From Halichondria panicea (Eukaryota; Porifera; Demospongiae; Suberitida; Halichondriidae), in NCBI RefSeq assembly GCF_963675165.1, contig NC_087378.1, positions 1,481,525-1,545,524 of the forward strand: a stretch of 64,000 bases of DNA, read 5' to 3'. The translations under genes and the position numbers were made by a program. This document shows positions 24,041-34,509 of the stretch, in pieces (positions within the stretch are counted from its first letter, which is position 1; each line of letters opens with the position of its first letter). Under the pieces are notes generated by a model. The model was given only the letters and a program-made list of their open reading frames with translations, was not told the origin of the DNA and did not search any database.

Positions 24041-25436
24041 CTGTACATGCAAAGGGGAGGTGAATAGATGGAATTCCATGGAAGGGAAAACACCTTACAA
24101 CATAATATTAATATGTAAACAAAGTAGAGACCTACAAACATACAGGTCTAAAAAGCTGAAACCTAAAATGGTGATTCCTTAATAGCCTGAGGCTATCTAA
24201 ACACAGCACTGAAACACTGCAAAACCTAATGGGCCTGCATATAGTGTTACACAGGCTGCTACAGATGCATCTCTACAAATAGTCTTGTAGAGCTCTATTG
24301 ATGTAACCGCCACAATTAAACATAATCTAATCACTTCACATAATACGCCCCACCATCTTCCCAGCAACAGCATATGCATGCTCCTTTACATGATCAGCTA
24401 CAAGCAATTGTAAATGCCTACAGGGAAATTACAATGTAGACAAATGAAAAGAAACTTCAAATAATCACTCACAATGAGAATCAGAAAGTAGTTGTTTCAC
24501 GTTACTACCAAAGCCACCCAAGCTACTACATACCAACACTGTACAGGATATACTGCTTGAATAAGCAGCAAGGAATATTTCCCATGGATGTGCAATAATT
24601 ATTGCCAGCTTTATTTGATGTATGCAAATTGTGGAAAGAATCTAGGGCATTTCATTTAAAACACCCACTCTCAGTCTCGAAGGCATAGTGCAAAACAGAG
24701 TGCATTAATAATTGTTAGTAGCTGTACGATTGACAAGGACACACCTACATACAGTATAAGTGAGTGTGCATTCTGTTGCTGCATTCACTATATATAGTTA
24801 GTGTACTTAGTATTGTGCTGTTTCAGTATAGAATTCGATAAACAATACTTATTTACATCATCTAGTATATGCATTCATAACATTTGCACAATGTGGGGGG
24901 TCTTCCTTTAATAAATCCCCTCTTCCAGTGGGCTCATAGAATATATTAAATAGCTAGCTGTAAACCAGATCATCATGACTGTACTGGTACATGGCAGAGA
25001 GAGAGCAAATTTGGCAATAACAATTGCCTTATCACTTGGCATACCTTTCCTTTAGCTCAGGAGCAAGAGAGACTTGCACAGTGATCTCTTGAGCACTAGC
25101 AAGAACTACAGCTTGACACACAATGTCCTCTGGAGGCTTGTAAAAGGCATGTACTGTGGTCGTCTTGTAGATCTTCCAGACATTATCCAAATGTTCTAAT
25201 TACAGGAATAAATTCGGAATATTAAACTTCATTTAATTAAAAGAGGTGTGTGAAATTTTAATTTTTAGTGGACAGTGCCGTACTCCATTTATACGAACAC
25301 ATCACCTTGGTTAGAAATTTTGATCTAATAGCTACAAAGTCATCGAGCTGTGCTGCGCTGCACTGGGCGAGAATCAAGTCAAGAGATCGCTAATGCTTCA
25401 TTGAGGCCTAGGGTGAATTAGCAGAGGAGAGACAAG
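24041..25436 (-). promoter_or_regulatory. KDM3 5' region and divergent promoter shared with REEP
   Basis: Two stretches look like 5' exons of KDM3. One is 25195-25045 (acceptor ATTAG, donor AGGTATGC); the other ends at 25306 (AAG then GTGATG). If the first is joined to the exon at 24040, a TGA lies in frame a few codons before ATG 24040, which supports that ATG as the start and these exons as untranslated. The REEP start at 25437 on the other strand lies only about 30-130 bp away, so the two genes probably use one bidirectional promoter. Confidence 0.4.
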
Positions 25437-26958
25437 ATGGTTGCTGTCCTACTGTACCGAATAGTTATGTAAGAATTAGACTCTGCATGCATATAATATG
25501 AATGAAACCTTATTGAACTGATCTCTGTGCAGAATTGTTGCTGGAGCACTGTATCCTGCTTATTCCTCATTCAAGGCTGTTCGCAGAAGGAGCCATAAAG
25601 AATATGTAAGTGAGCGTTATTAAATAAGTGTTAATATGACTTGTGATTTGCAGACCAAATGGATGATGTACTGGATAGTGTTTGCCCTCTTTCAATCCGC
25701 TGAGACTTTTCTGGACACCTTCATATCGTGGTGAGTATTCAGTCCATGCCAAGCATTCAATGGTTAGAATTCAATGGTTGGTTAGAACCCCTTTTTTGTC
25801 ACACATTCTTGTCTAACATGGCAACTAGGTAATGAGTTGGCTTGGTCAGTTATTGTTTGTGTTGCGTTGTGTTAGTATATACACTGTGATAGTTTCAGCA
25901 TTTATTCTCCTTTGTGCAGGCTCCCTCTGTATTATGAGCTAAAGATTTTATTTGTGCTCTGGTTGGTTCTCCCTATCACTGAGGTACGTTGTACAGCAGC
26001 TTAATTAACCGCTCGTCAAATTACCATTATAGGCCTCTTTTGTGGTGGTATTACACTGATTGCAGAGAAATGTGTGTGATTGACGATTTTTATTGTTGTC
26101 TTAGGGATCCAAACAGCTGTACCGTATTGTTGTTCATCCCTACCTACTCAAATATGAGGAACAGATTGACAAGCACCTCGCAAAGGTATACTGATCAATG
26201 GTAGATAACCTGCACAGTGTATTAAAAATCATTCGTCCAACTAGATTGGCCAGTCCTCGTTCAGAGCTGTCCGACGGTTCTCACAGGCCGGATTGAGCAA
26301 AGCAGCCACTACCGTTCTCTCTTCAGCTATCAAGGTGAGATGCATGACTGTGTAGTGATACTATAGTGACATTTTCTTGCCCGGGGAGTATGATATTGAC
26401 TAGTGGTCTCCCCCTCGTATTTATTAATAGAGTGCAAATGCATACCACAGTTTAATTTGATTACTGTAGGGTCAAGCAGTGCTTGCAGAGACCCTGTTAC
26501 GCACACAAGAGGAGGAGGCCACTCAGAATGAAGGCACTGACCAGACTGACGGGAGATCAAGCTCCTCCCCTCCACCACCACAGGCTCGTGTCTCCACCTC
26601 CTCAGCGGACCTTGAGCCTTTCGAAGTACTTGATGAGGGATCAGAAGGTGAGAGTAGAGCAACTGGTGCATTTGCTGTAGACATCTGATATATAGAGGGG
26701 ACTTCTCCGTAGTTTAAAGACAATGTTGTTTCAGTATCCTAGTAAGAGGTATGCAAATACAGTCATCATTCATTGCCTATTAGAGCAGCGTGCAAAGTAT
26801 TATACTATGATTTTCATGCAGATGTGTACATGAGTGTGCAGCAAGGTACTGGCTTTGAGCCCGTTGTATTCAAAGATTCAGCAGCTAAGAGCGGCAGCCT
26901 TCTAAGCAATGGAGACCAGCTCGTTTCTGATGAGACTGACAACAAGAAACATTATTAG
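25437..26958 (+). CDS. REEP: REEP1-4-type ER-shaping protein
   Basis: Eight exons: 25437-25468, 25533-25605, 25654-25730, 25920-25983, 26105-26185, 26245-26334, 26470-26647, 26822-26958. They total 732 nt, 243 residues. The N-terminal hairpin region matches REEP1-4: [12 protein letters not shown], then [27 protein letters not shown] and a GS.QLYR..VHP block. The family bends tubular ER membranes and, in the REEP1-4 branch, links ER to microtubules. The C-terminal tail ([24 protein letters not shown]) is acidic and has no known domain. The length suits the branch (REEP1 is 201, REEP4 257 residues). Confidence 0.93.
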
Positions 26959-27279
26959 ACTCACAACAAGTACATGTGATGATGATTATTATTATTGGTA
27001 GGTATATCCTATCTGCTCTAAGTATAACTTCTGCTGCAGTTGTTACTTATCTCTTGTATTTTGTTTGTTAACCTTCTCACTTATGATATGCTGTGCACTT
27101 CTGTATTAATTTTTGTGACAACATTACATGACTGTACATGATTTTCAACATTGAACTACAAGGGGGGGTGGGGCTCACTCTTGCAAAGATCAATCAAAAG
27201 GGGGTGGGGCTCAAGCATGTAAACTCACCCACGAGGCTAAAAGTGAGCAGCAAATAGACAGTGTATTCTATCACTGTAA

Positions 27280-27708
27280 ATGGCTCTACTACTAAGATCA
27301 CTGACTGCCAGCCTACTATATCGACCCACCCTCCTACCCCACTCCTTACAGATCACTAGGCCTGTCACCCTCCTCACAAAACTCAAGCTTGTGGACAACA
27401 GTGAGAATGCTAAGAAGGTCACAAGACTAGATCAGCCATACTGCATCAAGCTCCCAGGGAGCCGAAAATCTGCTGGATTTGGAGACATCATAAAGATAGC
27501 ACATCGAGGAAAGGTTCACAATGCTTTAATCGTAAGCAACAGAAAACCAGGACGAAAGTTGCCGAGATACGATCATCACAATATCATCCTGCTCAACAGT
27601 AAACTGGAGCCTGTTGGAACTCGCATACTAGGACCTCTCCCCTCGGCACTGAGAAGAATAGAAGGCAAATACTCTAAAGTCATAGCTCTAGCTTCTAAGT
27701 TTATTTGA
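27280..27708 (+). CDS. MRPL14: Mitochondrial ribosomal protein L14 (uL14m)
   Basis: A single exon, 142 residues. The first ~25 residues are basic and hydrophobic with no acidic residue (MALLLRSLTASLLYRPT), as expected of a mitochondrial targeting peptide. The body has the uL14 signatures: VDNSENAKK, GFGDIIKIAHRGK, ALIVSNRKPG, and the C-terminal GTRILGPLPSALRR then YSKVIALASKFI, closely matching vertebrate MRPL14 (about 145 residues). It acts in the large subunit of the mitoribosome. It lies between two ER-protein genes, with a 3' end about 160 bp from that of ZFYVE27 (convergent). Confidence 0.95.
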   Translation: MALLLRSLTASLLYRPTLLPHSLQITRPVTLLTKLKLVDNSENAKKVTRLDQPYCIKLPGSRKSAGFGDIIKIAHRGKVHNALIVSNRKPGRKLPRYDHHNIILLNSKLEPVGTRILGPLPSALRRIEGKYSKVIALASKFI

Positions 27709-27868
27709 TTTGTGTTGACTGTTCATATTGATATTAATAACTATCATGACATTTTTTGTATGATTATGACGCACTCATAAATTACTATATATGCATGGCA
27801 TTAAAAAGATGACTATGTAGGACAGAATTATTAAACAAAAGATGAAGGAAGGAAAGGTTATGTTCTGT

Positions 27869-30406
27869 TCACAGCACTATTATAGTGTCTCTAGATTGGA
27901 CTTCTCTCATTACTGTTTCGAGAGTACTTTTGCAATCATTGCACACTCGTACTGACCTTTCATACGCTGCTGGAGCTGCATGAAAAAACATAATTTCTCT
28001 TATTTTGTACCAATTGTACATGTGTATGCCTTCCCTATTAAATTCTTATGCATGCTCTAACTCTAGATTTAAGTAAATGACAATTAAGCCTAGTAGGACA
28101 CATAGATTACTAGACAGATGTACAATCATGATCCTTACCAGTTGCTCCAAGAAAAGCTCTCTTCTTTTTAACAGTGCAGGAGCCACAAAATGTGTTGCCA
28201 CAGTTGGCACAATCGTGCTGAGTAAAAAACAACAACAACAGTAACAGTATTCTAGTATAGCTGATGACTCCTTACCCGTCTCTTGATTAAGGTGAACGGT
28301 GCATCACATTTCGTACAGCGTACTGGCACTACATAGATGGGAGGGAGGGGATTAATAATCACCAAGTTTTACTCAACTAACTCACCATTAGTGGTCCGGC
28401 CAGGTCTAGGGAGGTCCCTGGGAGCTGCCGGGTCAGAGGATTGCTCAGTGTCGAATGTAGTTGAAGCTACCAGCTCCTGTGATTTAAGTAGGGGGGTAGT
28501 GAATACGCTAGGTGTGGCCGGGAGGCGAGGGTGTGTGGATGGAGGGCTCAGTAGATAGTCTACTACACAGTATAATAATATTACATTTTTGACCAAATTT
28601 GGGATAAAAGTGCATGAAGATTATATCTGTGTGTGTATAACTGACAAGACAGTATACAAACCACCACTCACCACCTCCTCTTCCAACTGACTGCCCTCTC
28701 CCGTTTCCTCACACTGACCATTAGCCATCAGTTCAATGGATCTTTCTCCCTCTTCAGCTATCCCATTCTCGCTGCATGGCTTGTGGCTAGGGGTTGCTAG
28801 TTCATTCTCAGCAGGTTGTCGCTTTAACCTCACATGACTGTACACAAAGAGTCCAGCTGTCCTCCACAGGTCCACTGTTCCTATAGCATCACACAAAATA
28901 AGCATTATACAAAATCAGGAATGCAATCCTGACAAAATCCCATTCAATATATATGTACACATAGAAAATAACTCTAGAGTTTTGATAAGGCCTACTAGTG
29001 AAACTTTAGAGGGGAAAGTTACTAGTTTTTGTATCTACTCACTCTTGAGAAAGTGTCTGTTTAGACAGAGTGTTAGCACTGGAGCACAGCAAGCTATCAA
29101 TCTCAGGTAGACAGTGCAGAACAGCACAAAACACAAACAGAGCAGTACAGTGACACTGTGAATAGAAGGAAACGTATATTGTTATCAAAAAATAAACAAT
29201 AGATTGATCTTAAATATACACATTAACAATTATGTGCTATTGTAATCGGCATACACAGTAAAATAATACATACCATAGTGATACTTCAGGAGACTTCCAT
29301 AAGAAGACTCTAAAAGGAAGCATCAACACATGACATGCTGTACACAACAACAACAGGGTACTTACCTATACAAGTAGTCTAAAAATTTGGTAAGGAGTAA
29401 AAAATATCTTTCAACATTCTGCATTCTGTGGGGAGAATAAGTAGTGGAGTGTATGGAGGGACTAAAGTGGTCCAACTCACATTAGCTTGTACTCTAGTAG
29501 CAATAAGTGAGAGCTCTTCTGTTCCCTCTCTATGTGTTGCTACGTATAATAATGAGAGAAATTAATGGCTGTATGGGTCCTTACAATAAGACGTACGTAC
29601 TACACACGTATTAAAAAGAATTGGCATCTCTAAGAACAATAGCTGTTAAGTAATACTCTACGTATACACTCAATAGGGGGTGAAAATAATTATCGTGTTT
29701 ACTAGTTCTTGTAAGTCGTGGTTGAGTTGCTCGATGTTAGGTGGTTCCCTGGTCTTGAGAAGAGAGAGGCTCTTAGTGATACTGTAGTACTTGCCCACTG
29801 CCATGGCAGCAATGGCTAGCAATGTCAGACATGCCAGGAACAGTGCTGGATAGGAAATCAACAAAGTGAATACATACAAGAATTTGAGGCTCAGCTAGAG
29901 AATGGCTTCAATGAGAGGTGTGCATTAAACGTGACTCACAGGGATAATAGAGGAGCACACAGAGTACAAAGACAACAGCGACGGTTAATGGATAGTTCTC
30001 CCATCTGCAACGACAATGATATTATCTCAGACAGACAGACAAGCCACATATATAAATTATGCTAGAGTAAGGATCCACACTCCAGCAGCATCAGATGATA
30101 GATCTATGGCAATGCTAGCAAATTAAACTAACAAGAGACACTGTAGTGGTAGGTAAGGGAAACCTGAGCCTCTACTCGGCATCAGTTTATGAACAGCTTG
30201 TGCACATACCTTACGATATAATGGCTTGCATCCCAAACAACCTTGAATGGAAACAAGAGATCTTCCAGTCTTTTGTATCTCTTCACCAGTGATCCAATGT
30301 CTATAGCCTCTGATGGTGTGCCCCTTAGTCTGTCCGAGTCTTGGAGAGCATTACTAGCCGAGTTTCTGGAGACGCTTCCTCTTGACCTAACTCTTTGCAG
30401 TGACAT
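27869..30406 (-). CDS. ZFYVE27: Protrudin, FYVE-domain ER protein
   Basis: Twelve exons: 30406-30210, 30004-29940, 29845-29703, 29539-29481, 29425-29366, 29309-29274, 29155-29043, 28880-28672, 28476-28386, 28328-28276, 28217-28139, 27975-27869. They total 1212 nt, 403 residues (human 411). The N terminus has the protrudin block LVKRYKRLEDLLFPFK, followed by hydrophobic membrane segments (VAVVFVLCVLLYYP, LFLACLTLLAIAAMAVG, VTVLLCLCFVLFC). The middle is acidic. The C-terminal FYVE finger has paired cysteines CTKC, CANC, CGSC and CNDC. It carries KRRHDCANCG, closer to a canonical FYVE basic motif than the vertebrate protein. Protrudin links ER to late endosomes and kinesin-1. It starts 229 bp from the divergent NACHT-LRR gene. 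Confidence 0.92.
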
Positions 30407-30634
30407 CTTAAAAATTTCTAAATAGAGTGCACCAGCTTTGACCTTTGATTGATTGAACTGAGTTATACTTTCATGTTTTCTTGGAATTTCTTGTACAGCT
30501 ATTAAATGTAAAAGAGGTAATTATTGCTACCATTATAGACTACCATAATAATATTATAAAAATTAATAATAATAACTATATTACGATTTTACAGATTCTC
30601 CCGTTCAGCCGTTTGTCCAACGTACGTATTCAAA
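30407..30634. promoter_or_regulatory. Divergent promoter region, ZFYVE27 / NACHT-LRR
   Basis: 228 bp separate two divergent start codons (30406 on -, 30635 on +), so both 5' UTRs and promoters must lie here. The sequence is AT-rich, with an AATAATAATA-type stretch near 30550. No TATA box can be assigned with confidence. Confidence 0.5.
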
Positions 30635-33491
30635 ATGGCTACTGGACTTTTAACAAAGGAGGCTGAGGCGTTTCGAAAACATTTGCACAATCTCATGTCG
30701 TTAATTCAATCCGACGATATTTCTCCTTTTGGGGCGGCACTGTTTGGCAAAAGCATTATTAGCCTTAACGTCAAGCAGTCGATTGATAGCCAGTCATTGG
30801 AAATCTCTACAAGAAAATCCAAACTTCTTGATGCGGTGATAAGCAAACTAGAGTCTTCACCAGAAAAATTTCAGGAGGTCTTGTATGTATTCAGGGAGGA
30901 ACAAGTCTACAGGGACATTGCTGACAGCATTGAAGAAACCTACAGGAATTTAAGTAAGTGACATTAATTTTATTCCATTGCATGGTTGTGTAAACACTGT
31001 TTTACCAATTTCAGGAGATGATCCTTCTGTGCGTGTTCTTCCACCTGCGATGTTAGAGTATGCCAAATACTTGCAGAAGAGTTACAACCGAGCAGCTTTT
31101 CCGATGGTCAACAAGTGGCCCCATCCACCTTGTCAGAAAGTCATTAAGTTGGCTGCTGTGGAGACGAAAGGAGAGCAAGTCACTAGAGAAGCATTCGATC
31201 CGAAAAAGTTCAGTAGATTTGATTCCGTTAATGATTATGTCCAGGGCAACAACGTTTCATTGTTCTCACTTACTGATCTGCTTGAGACCAAAAATGAAAG
31301 TACTCTGAGCCTAGTGATTGTGCAAGGAGCTCCTGGGATAGGCAAGTCGACATTTGCGTGGAAATTCTGTCAGGAATGGGCCGAGGGTAGGCTGTATCAG
31401 AAGTATGATCTCATTGTTTTGCTTCAAACGCGAGAGAGGTATGTTCGAGAAGCCAAGGAGCTAAAAGATCTCTTCAAGCACCTTAACAAGAAGCTGTCTG
31501 TGAATGTTGCTGATGATGTTATCTCTCGAAATGGCGAAAACGTTCTCTTTTTTTTCGAAGGCCTTGATGAGCTTCCCTCTCACTATTTCTCTAAAGAGTC
31601 CCTTCTCTTGGAAATTTTTCGAGGTGCTCTTCCCCAATTGACGATTGTAGTCACCAGCCGTCCGTGGGCAGCTCAGCAGCTTGTTGATCTTACCAACAAT
31701 CAGGTCACTCGTCGAGTAGACATCATAGGTTTCTTGAAGGAAGACATTTACGATTATGTCGTGCACTCTTTCGGGAAGGGAAAAGATTTGAAGGAGTTTA
31801 TGCAGTACTTCCGTACTCACCCTCAACTGGAGATGATAATGTACTCACCTCTCAATTGTGCGTTTGTTGTCCAGATCTACAAGGATTTCAAGCAGAGTCA
31901 GACGAAAGAAGATTTCCCTCACACACTGACCCAGCTCTACACCGCTCTAGTGCATCGATTCGTTCTGCAATTCATGAGGAATATGCCTGAATTTGCCTTC
32001 ACCAAATTTGTTAATTTGGAAAAGCTCCCAGATCCTGTCAACTTTTTCTTTTACCATCTTTGCTGTACCGCTTTTATGAGTTTCACCAGAGTCAGTGTTC
32101 AGGTAGCCTTCTCTGATGCGGATGTAGGCAATGTGGAAACCTTAGGCCTCATGCAATCCCGACCTGACACATCATTCAACAGTGAAAACACTCAAACACA
32201 TTGTTTCCTTCATTTCACAATCCAAGAGTTCCTTGCAGCTTTCCACCTCTCCCGACAATCACCTGAACAGCAAGAATGCTTCTTTCAGATACATCAGGGC
32301 GACCCGAAATTCTCTGTTTTACTCACGTTTCTGATTGGCCTAAACTGCTCCATTGTCAAGCACTTGAATCGTCCTTCTCCTTCCAGCGAGTTGGAACCAC
32401 ACCTCCTACACTGGCTATTTGAGTCTCAGTCTCCAGAAGACGTTGCTGCATTTCTCGGTAAAGAGGTTGTCTTCTTCCAAACGTACTCCAAACTTGCTCC
32501 TATTGATATCTACTCCCTTACTTACTGCCTAAGACAAAGTAATTGTACTTGGAATCTCATTGTCGATCTAGACGATCTCACCACTGTGTATGAGCCGACT
32601 AGTACTGCTGCTTTCACTGGTCACATTGACGAATTATCTATCTTCAATGCCAATGCAACTGCTATTCAAAAGTTTTTTTTCTCTCTTCCCCGTCGCCTCT
32701 TTGAGAAAATTCGGTTTCTGTACTTCTACAATCGAGAAGATATCAACATCGGGTTTGAGTACTACGAGATTCTCACCTCACTTTTCAAAGAGGGTCTTCT
32801 TCAAAACTTGGTTGAATTTCAATTCAATTATGCTCCAAGTTTGTCTGGAATTGGAGGAGTAATAGGAGCCCTTCATGAGTGCTGTTCTCGTCTTGAAACC
32901 CTGAAGATTGAGCGATGCCTCTTCACTGAGTCAGACATCCTACCACTGTGTAAAAGCATCTGCTCTCCTCATAGTCGTCTGTCTCGTCTGGCTCTCATTA
33001 GCATTACCTTCGAAGAAAACATCTTGAATTTCCTCAATAGTGCTCTCCCACATGCAAGGGCTCTGAAGAGGCTCGATCTCTCATTCAATCAATTGGAACT
33101 ATCCGATATTGAAATATTGGCACTTGCTACCGAATCTTCAACCATCCAAGCACTGAGGCTACGATCATGTTCAATTGGCCCCGATGGAGCCGAACTCCTA
33201 GCAGACTGTTTAGAGAAAAACTCATCCATTATGTTCCTATCATTAGCTCAAAATCAGATTGGGTTTAGTGGTGCTTCGGCCTTGGCTGAAATGCTGAAAG
33301 TGAACACTACCCTTCAAGATATCCGATTGAACGAAGATAAGTCCATTACAACGAGTGGTGCAGGACTGTTAATTGATGTACTTCTCAAACACAATAAAAT
33401 TGTTGAACATATTGAGATTGCTGAAAGCTGTGAGCCTGTGGAGTATGGATCAGCTCTCATGACTAAAACCAGTAGGATCAAATTTATGTAG
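30635..33491 (+). CDS. NACHT-LRR (NLR) innate immune receptor with death-fold N terminus
   Basis: Two exons, 30635-30953 and 31015-33491, 2796 nt, 931 residues. Residues 1-105 form a helical death-fold-like module, most like CARD (KLLDAVISKLESSPEKFQEV, YRDIADSIEETY). The NACHT domain follows: Walker A GAPGIGKST at about 211-219, Walker B-like VLFFFEGLDELP, sensor-1 region VVTSRPWA, and a winged-helix-like stretch. The last ~250 residues hold ribonuclease-inhibitor-type leucine-rich repeats (LKRLDLSFNQL, LRLRSCSIGPDGAELLADCL, MFLSLAQNQIGFSGASALAE). Demosponges carry large NLR families with a CARD or Death domain in this order; ligands are unknown. The intron right after the death fold separates the modules. 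The gene is intact. Confidence 0.92.
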
Positions 33492-33614
33492 TACCATTCA
33501 TTCGTTTCCTTTTTGTCAATCAAATTGTGAAATTGTTTTCCCTTTAATCATTACTTAATTTTTTACACGAACAAATTAATTTTATAATAATATTGTTGGC
33601 AAACACATGTGCAC

Positions 33615-34313
33615 TCACCATACCCAACCTAGTAACCTCTCCTTAAGAATATACAAAACAACACCGAAAAATAAAGCTAGACCTAGAAAGATCAGTACTT
33701 TGTCCGTAAATTCTCTTCTATTAAACTTTGATATTAGTCTGCTGCCAATCTTTACAGTGGAGCCAATGGTGTCCATTTCCTTCTTTGTAGACTCTAACGT
33801 TGTTGATGATCCGACGAGAGCTTGCATGGTCTCCTCACTGCGTCTGACCTGCGAGTGCATGACCTGCCTCAGGCCGACCAGACTCTCCGTCACATTCTCG
33901 GCCGTCTGCTGCTCAGTTTTCCTATAATTAATAATAATGATTAAAGCATCATCTATATATTCGCATTGACTACTAGACTGGAAACCACAAAAGGGATGGC
34001 CAGGTGACAATCAACGACTTGTCGTCATTGCCACTGAACTTTGCGGAAGTGTTTCAGGTTCCTTTCCCCAAATAAAGGGGCATGGTTTCCAGTCCATGCA
34101 TTGACATGATATCATTAAACAGTAGATCTACATTGATTGCTGCCGATCACTGGCGGCCTGCATGCTGTGGTTGCTAGCTAAAGCAACAGGGTAACAGGTA
34201 TTTAGGATATAAGATTTGAACCTTTGTCTCAATGTAGCTGGGTCTGTAGCCTCTGCATCTGTGGCAAAGAGTTCCTTTCTATCACGCTCACGCTCATATG
34301 ATGAGGTCGACAT
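33615..34313 (-). CDS. BNIP1: Short BNIP1/Sec20 SNARE
   Basis: Exons 34313-34222 and 33921-33615, 399 nt, 132 residues. After a 20-residue polar start, the protein follows the C-terminal half of animal BNIP1: LRQRKTEQQTAENVTESLVG, then a SNARE-like helix (RSEETMQALVGSSTTL), a GSRLISKFNRREFTDK block, a membrane anchor (VLIFLGLALFFGVVLYIL) and a short lumenal end. BNIP1 is the Qb SNARE for Golgi-to-ER retrieval and ER structure. Human BNIP1 has 228 residues, so about 90 N-terminal residues are missing. ATG 34313 is preceded by TTTCTGAAG, which could be a splice acceptor, but no upstream exon is visible before the next gene at 34510. Confidence 0.85.
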
Positions 34314-34509
34314 CTTCAGAAACAAGTTCACAGCTTTGCATCAGATAAAGGGGTAGGAGGGAGGGGCTTGTAGGTCATTTGATTTATCCTCGATTACAAG
34401 CCGCTTGAAATGTTGTGCAAAACATTATTTTGTACAAAAAGCTCATTATTAGTGGCATAAAAATAGCAAAAAATAAATGCATTGTTGAGGGGGCATACAC
34501 AATAGCTAG

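Noticed and set aside
25045-25195. A 50-codon open frame that looks protein-like, considered as a coding exon of KDM3
   Set aside because: Its frame does not join to the exon at 24040 without a stop, and the upstream joins also give stops; it is more likely a 5' untranslated exon.
28477-28560. Extension of the ZFYVE27 exon to an acceptor near 28562
   Set aside because: That acceptor gives the wrong phase; the internal acceptor ending ATCACAG keeps the frame and has a better pyrimidine tract.
31461-31826. 121-codon open frame antisense to the NACHT domain
   Set aside because: Shadow of the NLR coding sequence; no splice or start context.
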